Assembly: GCF_014698795.1 (NCBI RefSeq)
Contig: NZ_JACJTR010000005.1
Span: 62,001 to 126,000 of the forward strand
DNA: 64,000 nucleotides
Direction: 5' to 3'
From: Nostoc sp. FACHB-892
Lineage (GTDB): Bacteria > Cyanobacteriota > Cyanobacteriia > Cyanobacteriales > Nostocaceae
Under the pieces are notes generated by a model. It saw only the letters and a program-made list of their open reading frames with translations, searched no databases and was not told where the DNA came from. Positions 24,799 through 34,862 of the stretch are shown piece by piece (within the stretch, counting starts at the first letter, position 1; the number at the start of each line of letters is the position of its first letter). The translations under genes and the position numbers were made by a program.

Positions 24799-27700
24799 AT
24801 GCCTGAACATCAGAATACTCAGAGCAGTAATGCCTTTGAAGGCATTTGCGAATTTTCTACTCTTGTTGAACTTTTACGTTATAGGAGTAGCCAACAGGCT
24901 AAACAACTGAGTTACACATTCTTAGCCGATGGGGAAACAGAAAGCGATCGCCTCACTTATCAAGAGCTAGATAGAAGTAGCCGAGCGATCGCATCTCAAC
25001 TGCAAAGCTTAGGTTTAAGTGGAGAGCGTGCGTTACTACTTTATCCCCCAGGTTTAGAATATCTTGCCGCCTTTTTCGGGTGTCTGTATGCAGGCGTTGT
25101 AGCGGTTCCGGCCTATCCACCACGCAACCAACGCAACACCCCCAGAATTTTAGCGATTCTAGAAGATTCACAAGCGGCAATAATCTTGACGACAGCCGCC
25201 ATTGTGTCTCAGGTGCAATCTTTGTTTGCCGATAAATTTGATATAGATAATATTCATTGGCTAGCCACTAATAACCTCGCTCCTGATATAGAAGAGGGTT
25301 GGCAAGAGCCTCCGATCAATACAGACACACTGGCGTTTCTGCAATATACTTCTGGTTCTACCGGCACACCCAAAGGTGTAATGCTCAGTCATGGCAACCT
25401 GCTACATAATGCTGTCGTGACTCGTCAATATATGGAACATTCTTCCAGTAGTAAATTTGTCACCTGGCTGCCTATTTATCATGATATGGGTCTGATTGGC
25501 GGTGTACTACAACCTTTATATGGCGGATTTCCTTGTATCATGATGCCGCCAGCTGTTTTCCTTCAACGTCCCTATCGATGGTTAGAAGCAATTTCTCGTT
25601 ATAGAGGGACTACTAGTGGCGCTCCCAACTTTGCTTACGAACTTTGTATTGAAAAAATTACCTCCGAACAACGCTCAACCCTAGATTTAAGCAGTTGGAG
25701 CGTTGCTTTTAATGGCGCTGAACCAATTCGTCAGGAGACTCTAGAGAGGTTTGCAGCTACCTTCGCTGAGTGTGGTTTTCGTCCAGAAGCCTTTTACCCA
25801 TGCTATGGCATGGCAGAAGCTACATTGATGGTATCTGGTAGTGGCAAAAATGCTTTAGTAACAACGAAAACTTTACAAAAAACTGCTTTAGAAAGCAATC
25901 ATATAGTTGATGCAGCTACCAATGAAGAAAATTCAACAGCATTAGTTAGTTGTGGTCAAGTTGTACCACAACAGCATATTGTAATTGCTAATCCAGAAAC
26001 CTTAACTCGCTGTGATCCCGATGAAGTTGGGGAAATCTGGGTGTCAGGCCCGAGTATTGGTCATGGTTACTGGAACCGACCAGAAGAAACAGAGCAAACT
26101 TTCCACGCTTACCTCCAAGATACGGGAGTTAACCGAGCGTCAGGGCCATTTTTACGGACTGGAGATTTAGGCTTTCTGCACAATGGCGAACTCTTTATTA
26201 CCGGACGAGTTAAAGATTTAATTATCATCAGGGGACGTAATCTCTACCCACAAGACATTGAACTAACCGCAGAACGCAGCCATAACGCATTACGTTCAGG
26301 AAGTGTTGCAGCCTTTGCTGTAGAGGTAGAAAAAGAAGAACGTCTCGTAGTTGTACAAGAATTAGAGTTTCGTGCCAAACCTAATATAGATGAAGTTACT
26401 GCCGCTATTCGCCAAGCAATTACAGAAGAACATGAAGTACAAGTTTATGCAGTTGTTTTAATCAAAGCCGGCACGATTCCCAAAACTTCTAGTGGTAAAA
26501 TTCAGCGTCGAGCTAGCAAAGCCGGATTTTTGGCAGGTACATTAGAGGTTGTTGGTAGTAGTATCTTAGAAATTACCCAGACAACGCAAGCAGAAGATTG
26601 TCTGACACGCACAGAATTACTTGCAGTAGAAGCAGAACAACGACAGCAGTTATTAAACTCTTATTTACAAAAGCTAGTAGCACGAGTTCTAAAGGTAACA
26701 CCTTCTCAGATAGCGCTAGAGCAACCTTTGAGTAGTTTGGGTCTAGACTCCCTGAAAGTTTTTGAATTAAAAAACCTGATTGAGGTTGATTTTGGGGTAA
26801 CTATATCTGTAGCCGACTTCTTTGATGGTGCTGGTATTGCTGAGTTAACAACCCAAATATTAGACCAAGTTAATAGGAATTTGACTAGTGTGTATCTGCC
26901 CATCTCTAAAGTAGAGACAGCCACTAGCCAACATCCACTGACCTTTACTCAACAGCAGTTGTGGTTTATCAATCAACTGCAACCTGGGACAGCTACATAT
27001 AATATTCCTGTAGCTATTCATCTGACAGGAAAGTTGAATGTGCCTGCGTTGGTTCGCAGCCTCAGCGAAATTATTCAAAGACACGACATCTTACGAACCA
27101 GCTTTGAGGTGGTGAATGGTGAACCGATTCAAAAAGTTGCAGATGCGATCGCGCTTAACGCACGCTCCGCGATCGCATTCAGTTTACCAGAAATTGATTT
27201 GCGTCATTTAACTGACGAACAACAACAGACTGAACTACAAAAGTTATCCTTGCAAGATGCTCAGTCATCTTTTGACTTAGGACAAGCACCTTTATTGCGG
27301 GCAAAACTGCTGCACTTGCAAGCAGAACAATCAATATTAATTTTGACATTGCATCATTTGGTTGGCGATGGTTGGTCAATCAAGATACTAGTTCAAGAAT
27401 TATCTGCAATTTATCAAGCTCTTTCTGCTGGTAGACTCTCTCAACTACCTCAGCTTCCTTTACAGTACACAGATTTTGTGTATTGGCAACGAAATTGGTT
27501 GCAAGGTGAAGTTATAGACAAGCATTTAGCTTATTGGAAGCAGCAGTTAGGCGGAAATCTGCCTGTACTGCAACTACCTACTGCTCGTCCCAGACCGCCA
27601 ATACAGACTTTTAGGGGAAAGCAGCAAAAGTTTGTATTTTCCAAAGCTTTAACTGAGTCCATCAAACAGTTAAGTCAACGGGAAGGTGTTACTTTATTTA

Positions 27701-30174
27701 TGACCTTGTTAGCAGCGTTTCAGACTTTGCTTTACCGCTACACAGGTCAAGAAGACATTCTTGTTGGTTCACCCATAGCTAACCGCAACCGTGCTGAACT
27801 AGATCAGTTAATTGGTTGTTTTGTCAATACTTTAGTGTTGCGTACTAATTTAGAAGGAAATCCCACATTTACAGAATTGTTGGGACGAGTGCGAAAGGTA
27901 GGAATTGATGCTTATACTCATCAAGATTTACCCTTTGAGAAGCTAGTAGAAGCATTACAACCAAATCGAGATTTAAGCTATAACCCATTGTTCCAGGTGA
28001 TGTTTGTGCTTCATAATCCTGCGGCAAACAGCATCTGGAAAACTGAGGAACTTGAGACAGGAACAGCCAAGTTTGATATTTGCTTATCGATGATCGATAG
28101 CGAAGAAGGATTAACAGGATTTATAGAGTACAGTACTGACATATTCAATCCAGACACAATTAACCGCCTATTGGCGCATTTCCAAACTTTGCTGGAGAGT
28201 ATAGTTGCAAAACCACAGCAAAAAATTTCTCAGTTGCACCTACTGACAGAGCAAGAGCAACACCAGTTGCTAATAGAGTGGAACAATACTAAAACTGAAT
28301 ATCCTCAAGACAAGTGTATCCATCAACTTTTTGAAGAGCAAGTAAAGCGAAACCCTGATGCTGTAGCAGTAGTCTTTGGAAATCAGCAGCTAACCTATAG
28401 AGAGTTAAATACCCGTGCCAATCAATTAGCACACTACTTACAAAAATTAGGTGTAGAACCAGAAAAGTTGGTGGGTTTATGTTTAGAGCGTTCTATAGAT
28501 ATGATAGTTGGGCTGCTAGGAATTCTGAAAGCAGGCGGAGCTTACGTACCAATAGATCCGACATATCCACAAGAGCGATTGGCATTTATGTTGTCAGATT
28601 CGCAAGTGTCCGTACTACTTACTCAAAAACGATTAATAGAAAGGCTTCCTCAGCATCATGGAAGTGTTGTATGCTTGGATGTTGATTGGGGGGCGATCGC
28701 TCATGAGAGTCAAGATAATTGTGTGAGTAAAGTTCAGCCAGAAAACCTAGTGTATGTAATATATACTTCTGGCTCTACTGGTAAACCCAAGGGAACACTC
28801 ATTATCCATCAAGGGCTAGTCAATTATTTGAGTTGGTGTACCAAAACTTACGCAGTAGCAGAGGGATCTGGCGCTCCGGTTAACTCTTCAATTGGATTTG
28901 ATGCAACTATTACCAGCTTATTTTCTCCCTTATTAGTAGGGAAACAAGTATTACTCTTGCCAGAACAAGCAGAAATAGATGCTCTCAAAAGCGTATTATG
29001 TTCTCAGAAGAATTTTAGTCTTGTCAAGATAACTCCAGCGCATTTGGATATTCTCAGTCAATTATTACCGACTGAGCAATTAGAGAATCAAACGAGAGCC
29101 TTAATTATCGGAGGAGAAGCTTTATCAGCCAATCACATTGATTTCTGGCGGAATCATGCACCTAGTACCAGACTGATAAATGAATATGGCCCTACAGAAA
29201 CCGTGGTGGGATGTTGTGTTTACGAAGTAGACAATCAAACCTCCTTATCAGGCAAAATTCTGATTGGCCGTCCCATAGCCAATACTCAACTTTATATTTT
29301 AGATAAGCATTTGCAACCAGTTCCTATTGGCGTAATAGGAGAACTTTATATAGGTGGTGCAGGTGTAGCAAGAGGCTACTTAAATAGACCTGAATTGACT
29401 CGTGAAAAGTTTATTATCAGTCCTTTTGACCCAGAAAAAAGCCTTTACAAAACAGGAGATTTAGCACGTTATCACTGTGATGGTAATATTGAATATCTGG
29501 GCAGAATTGACCACCAAGTTAAAATTCGTGGTTTCCGGATTGAACTAGGAGAAATAGAAGCAGCCTTAGCACAACATCCAAAACTAAGAGAAACAGTAGT
29601 TATTCTTAGAGAAGATATTGTAAATGAACGTCGTCTAGCTGCTTACGTAGTTCCTGAGCAAAAAGCGGAAATTTCAGTAAATGAATTACGGCATTTTCTC
29701 AAGGGAAAACTACCTGAATATATGGTTCCTGCCGCTTTTGTAATGTTAGAAGTGTTACCTTTAACTCCTAACGGCAAAGTTGATCGTCATGCTTTACCTG
29801 TACCGGAGAATCCAGATTTATCAGTTAATTATCAGGCTCCTAAATCTGAAATAGAAAAATCAATAGCTAAGGTTTGGAAGCAGGTACTACAGCTAGAAAA
29901 AGTAGGTATTCATGATAATTTTTTTGACCTTGGTGGGCATTCTTTACTGATTGTGCAGGTAAACAACAAATTACGAGAGATTTTGCATCGAGATTTATCA
30001 GTTGTAGAAATTTTTCAGAATCCAACTATTAAGTCACTGGCAGAACATTTAAGCCAAAAATCCTTATTGGCAACAACAAATTTAGAGAAAATGCGCGAAA
30101 GAGTGGGTAAACAAAGAGAAGCTCTGAATCAACGCAATCAAGTATTAATGAAACAACGGAAGAATCTAAATTAA
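24799..30174 (+). CDS. NRPS loading protein: FAAL-ACP-C-A-PCP
   Basis: This 1791-residue starter protein opens with a fatty acyl-AMP ligase (about 15-590; LQYTSGSTGTPKG; LPIYHDMGLIGG). An ACP with LGLDSLK (S651) follows, so a fatty acid is activated and loaded directly. A condensation domain with HHLVGDG (near 850) and an adenylation domain (about 1160-1660) then add the first amino acid to a PCP (GGHS, S1715). The specificity residues read by eye are DATKIGEVG plus the conserved Lys, an Asn-like code. The C-terminal tail (NLEKMRERVGKQREALNQRN) looks like a helical docking element for the PKS. In the C domain, a stretch bracketed by GCGATCGC (27145-27176) adds about 9 residues relative to paralogous domains. 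It starts the operon. Confidence 0.9.
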   Translation: MPEHQNTQSSNAFEGICEFSTLVELLRYRSSQQAKQLSYTFLADGETESDRLTYQELDRSSRAIASQLQSLGLSGERALLLYPPGLEYLAAFFGCLYAGVVAVPAYPPRNQRNTPRILAILEDSQAAIILTTAAIVSQVQSLFADKFDIDNIHWLATNNLAPDIEEGWQEPPINTDTLAFLQYTSGSTGTPKGVMLSHGNLLHNAVVTRQYMEHSSSSKFVTWLPIYHDMGLIGGVLQPLYGGFPCIMMPPAVFLQRPYRWLEAISRYRGTTSGAPNFAYELCIEKITSEQRSTLDLSSWSVAFNGAEPIRQETLERFAATFAECGFRPEAFYPCYGMAEATLMVSGSGKNALVTTKTLQKTALESNHIVDAATNEENSTALVSCGQVVPQQHIVIANPETLTRCDPDEVGEIWVSGPSIGHGYWNRPEETEQTFHAYLQDTGVNRASGPFLRTGDLGFLHNGELFITGRVKDLIIIRGRNLYPQDIELTAERSHNALRSGSVAAFAVEVEKEERLVVVQELEFRAKPNIDEVTAAIRQAITEEHEVQVYAVVLIKAGTIPKTSSGKIQRRASKAGFLAGTLEVVGSSILEITQTTQAEDCLTRTELLAVEAEQRQQLLNSYLQKLVARVLKVTPSQIALEQPLSSLGLDSLKVFELKNLIEVDFGVTISVADFFDGAGIAELTTQILDQVNRNLTSVYLPISKVETATSQHPLTFTQQQLWFINQLQPGTATYNIPVAIHLTGKLNVPALVRSLSEIIQRHDILRTSFEVVNGEPIQKVADAIALNARSAIAFSLPEIDLRHLTDEQQQTELQKLSLQDAQSSFDLGQAPLLRAKLLHLQAEQSILILTLHHLVGDGWSIKILVQELSAIYQALSAGRLSQLPQLPLQYTDFVYWQRNWLQGEVIDKHLAYWKQQLGGNLPVLQLPTARPRPPIQTFRGKQQKFVFSKALTESIKQLSQREGVTLFMTLLAAFQTLLYRYTGQEDILVGSPIANRNRAELDQLIGCFVNTLVLRTNLEGNPTFTELLGRVRKVGIDAYTHQDLPFEKLVEALQPNRDLSYNPLFQVMFVLHNPAANSIWKTEELETGTAKFDICLSMIDSEEGLTGFIEYSTDIFNPDTINRLLAHFQTLLESIVAKPQQKISQLHLLTEQEQHQLLIEWNNTKTEYPQDKCIHQLFEEQVKRNPDAVAVVFGNQQLTYRELNTRANQLAHYLQKLGVEPEKLVGLCLERSIDMIVGLLGILKAGGAYVPIDPTYPQERLAFMLSDSQVSVLLTQKRLIERLPQHHGSVVCLDVDWGAIAHESQDNCVSKVQPENLVYVIYTSGSTGKPKGTLIIHQGLVNYLSWCTKTYAVAEGSGAPVNSSIGFDATITSLFSPLLVGKQVLLLPEQAEIDALKSVLCSQKNFSLVKITPAHLDILSQLLPTEQLENQTRALIIGGEALSANHIDFWRNHAPSTRLINEYGPTETVVGCCVYEVDNQTSLSGKILIGRPIANTQLYILDKHLQPVPIGVIGELYIGGAGVARGYLNRPELTREKFIISPFDPEKSLYKTGDLARYHCDGNIEYLGRIDHQVKIRGFRIELGEIEAALAQHPKLRETVVILREDIVNERRLAAYVVPEQKAEISVNELRHFLKGKLPEYMVPAAFVMLEVLPLTPNGKVDRHALPVPENPDLSVNYQAPKSEIEKSIAKVWKQVLQLEKVGIHDNFFDLGGHSLLIVQVNNKLREILHRDLSVVEIFQNPTIKSLAEHLSQKSLLATTNLEKMRERVGKQREALNQRNQVLMKQRKNLN
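27145..27176 (+). repeat. in-frame repeat bounded by GCGATCGC, in the loading-protein C domain
   Basis: GCGATCGC occurs exactly at 27145-27152 and 27169-27176, around a GC-rich core. The region encodes a segment (AIALNARSAIA) absent from the equivalent position of other C domains in this cluster. Confidence 0.6.
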
Positions 30175-30198
30175 TTTAAAAGGTAATTGCAGTTAGTT

Positions 30199-33100
30199 AT
30201 GGAAAGTATTGCCATTATCGGCTTGGCTGGGCGTTTCCCTGGAACCAAAAATATTACGGAGTTTTGGGAAAATTTATGTGATGGAGTTGAGGCAATTTCT
30301 CAATTCAGTGATAAAGAATTAATTGCTGCTGGAGTAGATCCATCATTACTCAAGAATCCTAACTATATAAAAGCGGGTGCTGTCTTAAAAGATATAGATT
30401 TATTTGATGCTGGTTTCTTTGGCTTGAATCCTAAAGAAGCAGAGATGACTGATCCGCAACATCGTTTATTTTTAGAATGTGCTTGGGAAGCGTTGGAAAA
30501 TGCTGGTTATGACGCTCAAAGATGTGACAGTCGAATTGGGGTTTATGCAGGCGCTAGTTTAAATAATTATTTAACTTTTAACTTAAATCATGACCAAATT
30601 GGTTCAGCACATAGTTTTCAAAAGCTAATTGGTATTGATAAAGATTTTTTATCTACTCGCGTTTCCTACAAGTTAAATCTGACTGGGCCGAGTCTCACAA
30701 TACAAACGGCTTGTTCTACTTCTTTAGTAGCAACTGCTTTAGCTTGCCAAAGCTTACTAAATTATCAATGCGATATGGCTTTGGCTGGTGGGGCTTCGAT
30801 TCGTGTACCGCAAAAAACAGGGTATTTACATCAAGAAGGGGGAATTCTATCACCTGATGGTCATTGTCGCGCCTTTGATGCCAAAGCAAAAGGGACAATT
30901 ATTGGTAACGGTGTAGGAGTGGTGTTGTTAAAGCGGTTATCAGATGCGATTGCAGATGGTGATCATATCTATGCTGTAATTAAAGGTAGTGCCATCAATA
31001 ACGATGGTTCCGGTAAAGTGGGCTATACAGCGCCTAGTGTTAACGGACAAGCAGAAGCGATCGCAGAAGCAATAGCCCTGGCTGATATTGAACCTGAAAC
31101 AATCACCTATATCGAAACTCATGGAACAGGAACAGCTTTAGGGGATCCTATAGAAATCGCTGCGTTGACAAATGTTTTTCGGGCTGAAACTGAGAAAAAA
31201 GGTTTCTGTGCGATTGGTTCTGTTAAAACAAATATTGGACATCTAGACGCTGCTGCTGGTGTGACAGGTTTAATTAAAACCGCTTTGGCTTTGCAACATA
31301 AGTTGATTCCTCCCAGCCTAAATTTTGAACAACCCAATCCAGAAATTGATTTTGCTAATAGTCCTTTCTACGTCAATACGAAGCTGACTGAATGGAGTGC
31401 AACTTCTACACCACGTCGTGCTGGAGTTAGTTCTCTAGGTATTGGTGGGACTAATGCTCATGTCATTCTAGAAGAAGCTCCTTCTGTGACGAGAGTGGAG
31501 AAGCAAAAGAGAGATTATCAGTTGTTAGTACTTTCAGCGAAAACTGATTCGGCTTTAGAAACTGCGACTAAGAATTTTGCTCAACACCTCAGACAGCATC
31601 CTGAGTTGAATTTGGCAGATGTAGCTTACACATTGCAAGTAGGGCGTGGGGTATTTGATTATCGCCGTGTTGTGGTTTGTCAAAGTACTCAAGAAGCAAT
31701 AAACGCCTTAGAAACTGTAGATCCCCAACAAGTATTAACTCACTTTCAGGAACCAACTCAACGCTCTATTACCTTCATGTTTCCTGGGCAAGGCGCTCAG
31801 TATGTGGGAATGGGTAAAGAACTTTACCAGACTGAGCCTAGATTCCGGGAACAGGTGGATCGTTGTTGTTTGCTACTCAAACCGCATTTAGGGTTAGATT
31901 TACGTTCAGTTATTTATCCACACGAGTCTGAAAAAGAAGTAACAGAACAACTCAAGCAGACATCCTTAGCACAACCAGCATTATTTGTAATTGAGTATGC
32001 TTTGGCTCAACTGTGGATGTCTTGGGGTATCTCACCGCAAGCGATGATTGGCCACAGTATAGGGGAATATGTAGCCGCTTGTCTTGCTGGTGTAATGTCG
32101 TTGGAAGATGCGTTAACTTTGGTTGCTGTACGTGGGCGACTGATGCACCAGATGCCCACCGGTGCAATGCTTTCTGTTTCTGCATCAGCAGCAGAGGTTA
32201 AAACTTTCCTTAATGAAGATTTAGCTTTAGCCGCTAGTAATGCACCTTCTTTGTGTGTGGTTTCTGGAAGCTATGATGCAGTAGAAAAGATTGCTGAAAA
32301 GCTGACAGCCAAGGGCATAGAGTGTCGCAGTTTGCATACTTCTCATGCTTTTCACTCCCAAATGATGGAACCGATGTTAGAACCATTCATAGCGGAACTG
32401 AAAAAAGTCAAACTTAATCCTCCTCAAATTCCCTTTATTTCTAATTTGACGGGTACTTGGATTTCAGCACATGAAGCAACATCTCTAGATTATTGGGCGC
32501 AGCATTTACGTCAAACAGTACAGTTTTCAGATGGTTTATCAGTTTTGCTGCAAGAAAGCGAACAGCTACGCTGCGCCCCAGGCGATCGCATACTCTTAGA
32601 AGTAGGGCCAGGAAGAACTTTATGTACTCTTGTCAAACAACACACCCAACAAGCAGCCGGACAAGTTGTATTACCTTCCTTACGTCATCCCCAAGATGAA
32701 AAATCAGATGTTAATTTCTTACTTAACATTTTAGGACGGCTTTGGCTAGCAGGAGTTGAGATAAATTGGTCTGGTTTTTATACCCATGAACAGCGTTACC
32801 GCGTACCTTTACCGACTTATCCGTTTGAACGTCAGCGTTATTGGATTGAGCCAGAAATACAAACTCAAGTATCTGATATTGAAAGCAAGCAGGGTAAAAA
32901 ACCTAACATTAGTAACTGGTTTTATATTCCTTCTTGGAAACGAGTTCCCCTCGTCAAAACAAAAGATATTACCTCTGATTATTCTCTAATTTTTGTAGAT
33001 GAATATGGCGTAGGTTTACAACTTGCTCAACGATTACAACAACTTGGGCAAGATGTAATTACTGTCAAAGTAGGAGAAAAATTTGCTCAACTTGATACCA

Positions 33101-34770
33101 ATACATACGCTATCAATCCGGCTGAAGCGGATGATTATCAAAACTTACTACAACAGTTACGGAAACAAGAAAAAACTCCCAATACAATTACCCACTTATG
33201 GAGTCTTACCCCACAAACTTTATCTTGGGAAACAACCCAAAATTTAGGTTTCTACAGTCTTGTTTACCTAGCACAAGCGATTGGACAACAACAGATAAGT
33301 GATGCGCTTCAACTTTGTGTTATTGCTAATCATCTGTATGACATAGGAGGAAATGAAGAATTATATCCTGAAAAAACAACTATAATAGGTGCGTGTAAAG
33401 TAATTCCTCAAGAATATCAGAACATCAGTTGTCGTCTGGTTGATGTTTTACTACCTACATCAACAAGCGAAGATATTCTAGAGCAGCTATTGGCAGAATT
33501 AACATCAGAATCAGAAGATTCAATAATTGCCTATCGGAATAATTACCGGTGGGTACAAACATTTGAGCCTGTTGCATTAGAAGCGGCTACCGAAGATAAA
33601 ATTCGGTTGCAAAAAGCTGGAGTATACCTAATTACAGGCGGTATGGGAGGTATTGGCTTAGTTTTGGCTGAATATCTGGCTAAAACTGTACAAGCCAAAC
33701 TCGTTTTATTAGGACGTTCTTTCCCATCTGATAACGACAAAATCAAACAATTAGAAGCATTCGGTGCAGAAGTATTGGTACTGGCTGCTGATGTGACTAA
33801 TGAGGAACAAATGCAGAGTGCGATCGCGCAATCTTTAAAACGTTTTGGTACAATTAATGGTGTCATCCATACTGCTGGTATTGCTGGTGCAGGGATGATT
33901 CAACTAAAAATACCAGAGACTGCTGAAAAAGTTTTTGCACCTAAAATTCAAGGAACAATAATTCTAAATAATGTTCTCAAACACATCAATTTAGACTTCT
34001 TAGTTCTTTGTTCATCATTAAGTTCAATCCAAGGAGGATTTGGGCAGGTAGACTATTGTGCTGCAAATAGCTTTTTAGATGCCTTTGCTCATTGGAATAC
34101 AGCAACAAATAACAGATTTACAGTTGCTATTAACTGGGACGCTTGGCGACAAGTTGGGATGGCAGTTAATACTAGTGTTCCTGATGAAATCAAAAACTGG
34201 CGTGAAGAAAGTTTAAAAAATGCTATTCTGCCAGCAGAAGGAGCAGATTGCTTTAACCGAATTTTGGCAACCTCTTTACCTCAAGTTATAGTTTCTACGC
34301 AAGATTTACAGGTAGGAATTGAGCAACTCAATCAATTAGCTTTATCTTTATCATTAGCTCAAAAGCCAGTAAATTCTTATCAAGTATCTGCCAGCAGACA
34401 TTCACGAACTCTGCAAGAAAATACTTATGTAGCTCCTAGCAATGAAATTGAACAAACTATTGCCAATATCTGGCAAGAACTCATTGGAATTGAAAAAGTA
34501 GGGATTCATGATAACTTCTTTGAATTAGGTGGACATTCTTTACTGGCAGTCCAAACTATTTCTCGTCTCCGAGAAGCTTTTCAAGTCGAATTACCACTAC
34601 GTACCCTTCTCTTTGATGCGCCAACTGTTAGTGAATTAGCTAATGTTATTGCCGAGAAACAACCACAATCAGAAGAACTTGATGAAATCACAAAACTATT
34701 AGCAGAAGTGGAAAATCTATCCATTGAAGAACTCCAAAGACAAATAGTCCAAAAATCGCCAGTTAGTTAA
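30199..34770 (+). CDS. type I polyketide synthase module: KS-AT-KR-ACP
   Basis: This 1523-residue single PKS module has a ketosynthase (1-430; TACSTSL with C172, THGTGT, KTNIGH) and an acyltransferase (about 520-830; GHSIGE with S620). HAFH in the AT points to malonyl-CoA. After a structural subdomain there is a ketoreductase (about 1135-1320; TGGMGGIG; YCAAN with Tyr and Asn). The ACP is GGHSLL (S1447). No DH or ER is seen, so it should extend the acyl-Asn chain by two carbons and leave a beta-hydroxyl. The upstream TTG at 30187 is in frame, but ATG 30199 gives the usual KS start (MESIAIIGLAGRFPG). It follows the first NRPS gene by 24 bp. Confidence 0.9.
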   Translation: MESIAIIGLAGRFPGTKNITEFWENLCDGVEAISQFSDKELIAAGVDPSLLKNPNYIKAGAVLKDIDLFDAGFFGLNPKEAEMTDPQHRLFLECAWEALENAGYDAQRCDSRIGVYAGASLNNYLTFNLNHDQIGSAHSFQKLIGIDKDFLSTRVSYKLNLTGPSLTIQTACSTSLVATALACQSLLNYQCDMALAGGASIRVPQKTGYLHQEGGILSPDGHCRAFDAKAKGTIIGNGVGVVLLKRLSDAIADGDHIYAVIKGSAINNDGSGKVGYTAPSVNGQAEAIAEAIALADIEPETITYIETHGTGTALGDPIEIAALTNVFRAETEKKGFCAIGSVKTNIGHLDAAAGVTGLIKTALALQHKLIPPSLNFEQPNPEIDFANSPFYVNTKLTEWSATSTPRRAGVSSLGIGGTNAHVILEEAPSVTRVEKQKRDYQLLVLSAKTDSALETATKNFAQHLRQHPELNLADVAYTLQVGRGVFDYRRVVVCQSTQEAINALETVDPQQVLTHFQEPTQRSITFMFPGQGAQYVGMGKELYQTEPRFREQVDRCCLLLKPHLGLDLRSVIYPHESEKEVTEQLKQTSLAQPALFVIEYALAQLWMSWGISPQAMIGHSIGEYVAACLAGVMSLEDALTLVAVRGRLMHQMPTGAMLSVSASAAEVKTFLNEDLALAASNAPSLCVVSGSYDAVEKIAEKLTAKGIECRSLHTSHAFHSQMMEPMLEPFIAELKKVKLNPPQIPFISNLTGTWISAHEATSLDYWAQHLRQTVQFSDGLSVLLQESEQLRCAPGDRILLEVGPGRTLCTLVKQHTQQAAGQVVLPSLRHPQDEKSDVNFLLNILGRLWLAGVEINWSGFYTHEQRYRVPLPTYPFERQRYWIEPEIQTQVSDIESKQGKKPNISNWFYIPSWKRVPLVKTKDITSDYSLIFVDEYGVGLQLAQRLQQLGQDVITVKVGEKFAQLDTNTYAINPAEADDYQNLLQQLRKQEKTPNTITHLWSLTPQTLSWETTQNLGFYSLVYLAQAIGQQQISDALQLCVIANHLYDIGGNEELYPEKTTIIGACKVIPQEYQNISCRLVDVLLPTSTSEDILEQLLAELTSESEDSIIAYRNNYRWVQTFEPVALEAATEDKIRLQKAGVYLITGGMGGIGLVLAEYLAKTVQAKLVLLGRSFPSDNDKIKQLEAFGAEVLVLAADVTNEEQMQSAIAQSLKRFGTINGVIHTAGIAGAGMIQLKIPETAEKVFAPKIQGTIILNNVLKHINLDFLVLCSSLSSIQGGFGQVDYCAANSFLDAFAHWNTATNNRFTVAINWDAWRQVGMAVNTSVPDEIKNWREESLKNAILPAEGADCFNRILATSLPQVIVSTQDLQVGIEQLNQLALSLSLAQKPVNSYQVSASRHSRTLQENTYVAPSNEIEQTIANIWQELIGIEKVGIHDNFFELGGHSLLAVQTISRLREAFQVELPLRTLLFDAPTVSELANVIAEKQPQSEELDEITKLLAEVENLSIEELQRQIVQKSPVS

Positions 34771-34810
34771 ATCAATTTTAATTTTGTATCTCCTTCTTTG
34801 CGTCTCTGCT

Positions 34811-34843
34811 CCTACCCTGCGGGAAGCCGCTCCGCATCTATGC
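34811..34843. repeat. short GC-rich palindromic repeat in the operon gap
   Basis: CCTGCGGGAAGCCGCTCCGC stands out in the 92-bp gap between the PKS and monooxygenase genes. It is the longest gap within the operon and the repeat makes up a third of it. No T-tract follows. Confidence 0.55.
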
Positions 34844-34862
34844 ACGAAACTTTCATAAAAAT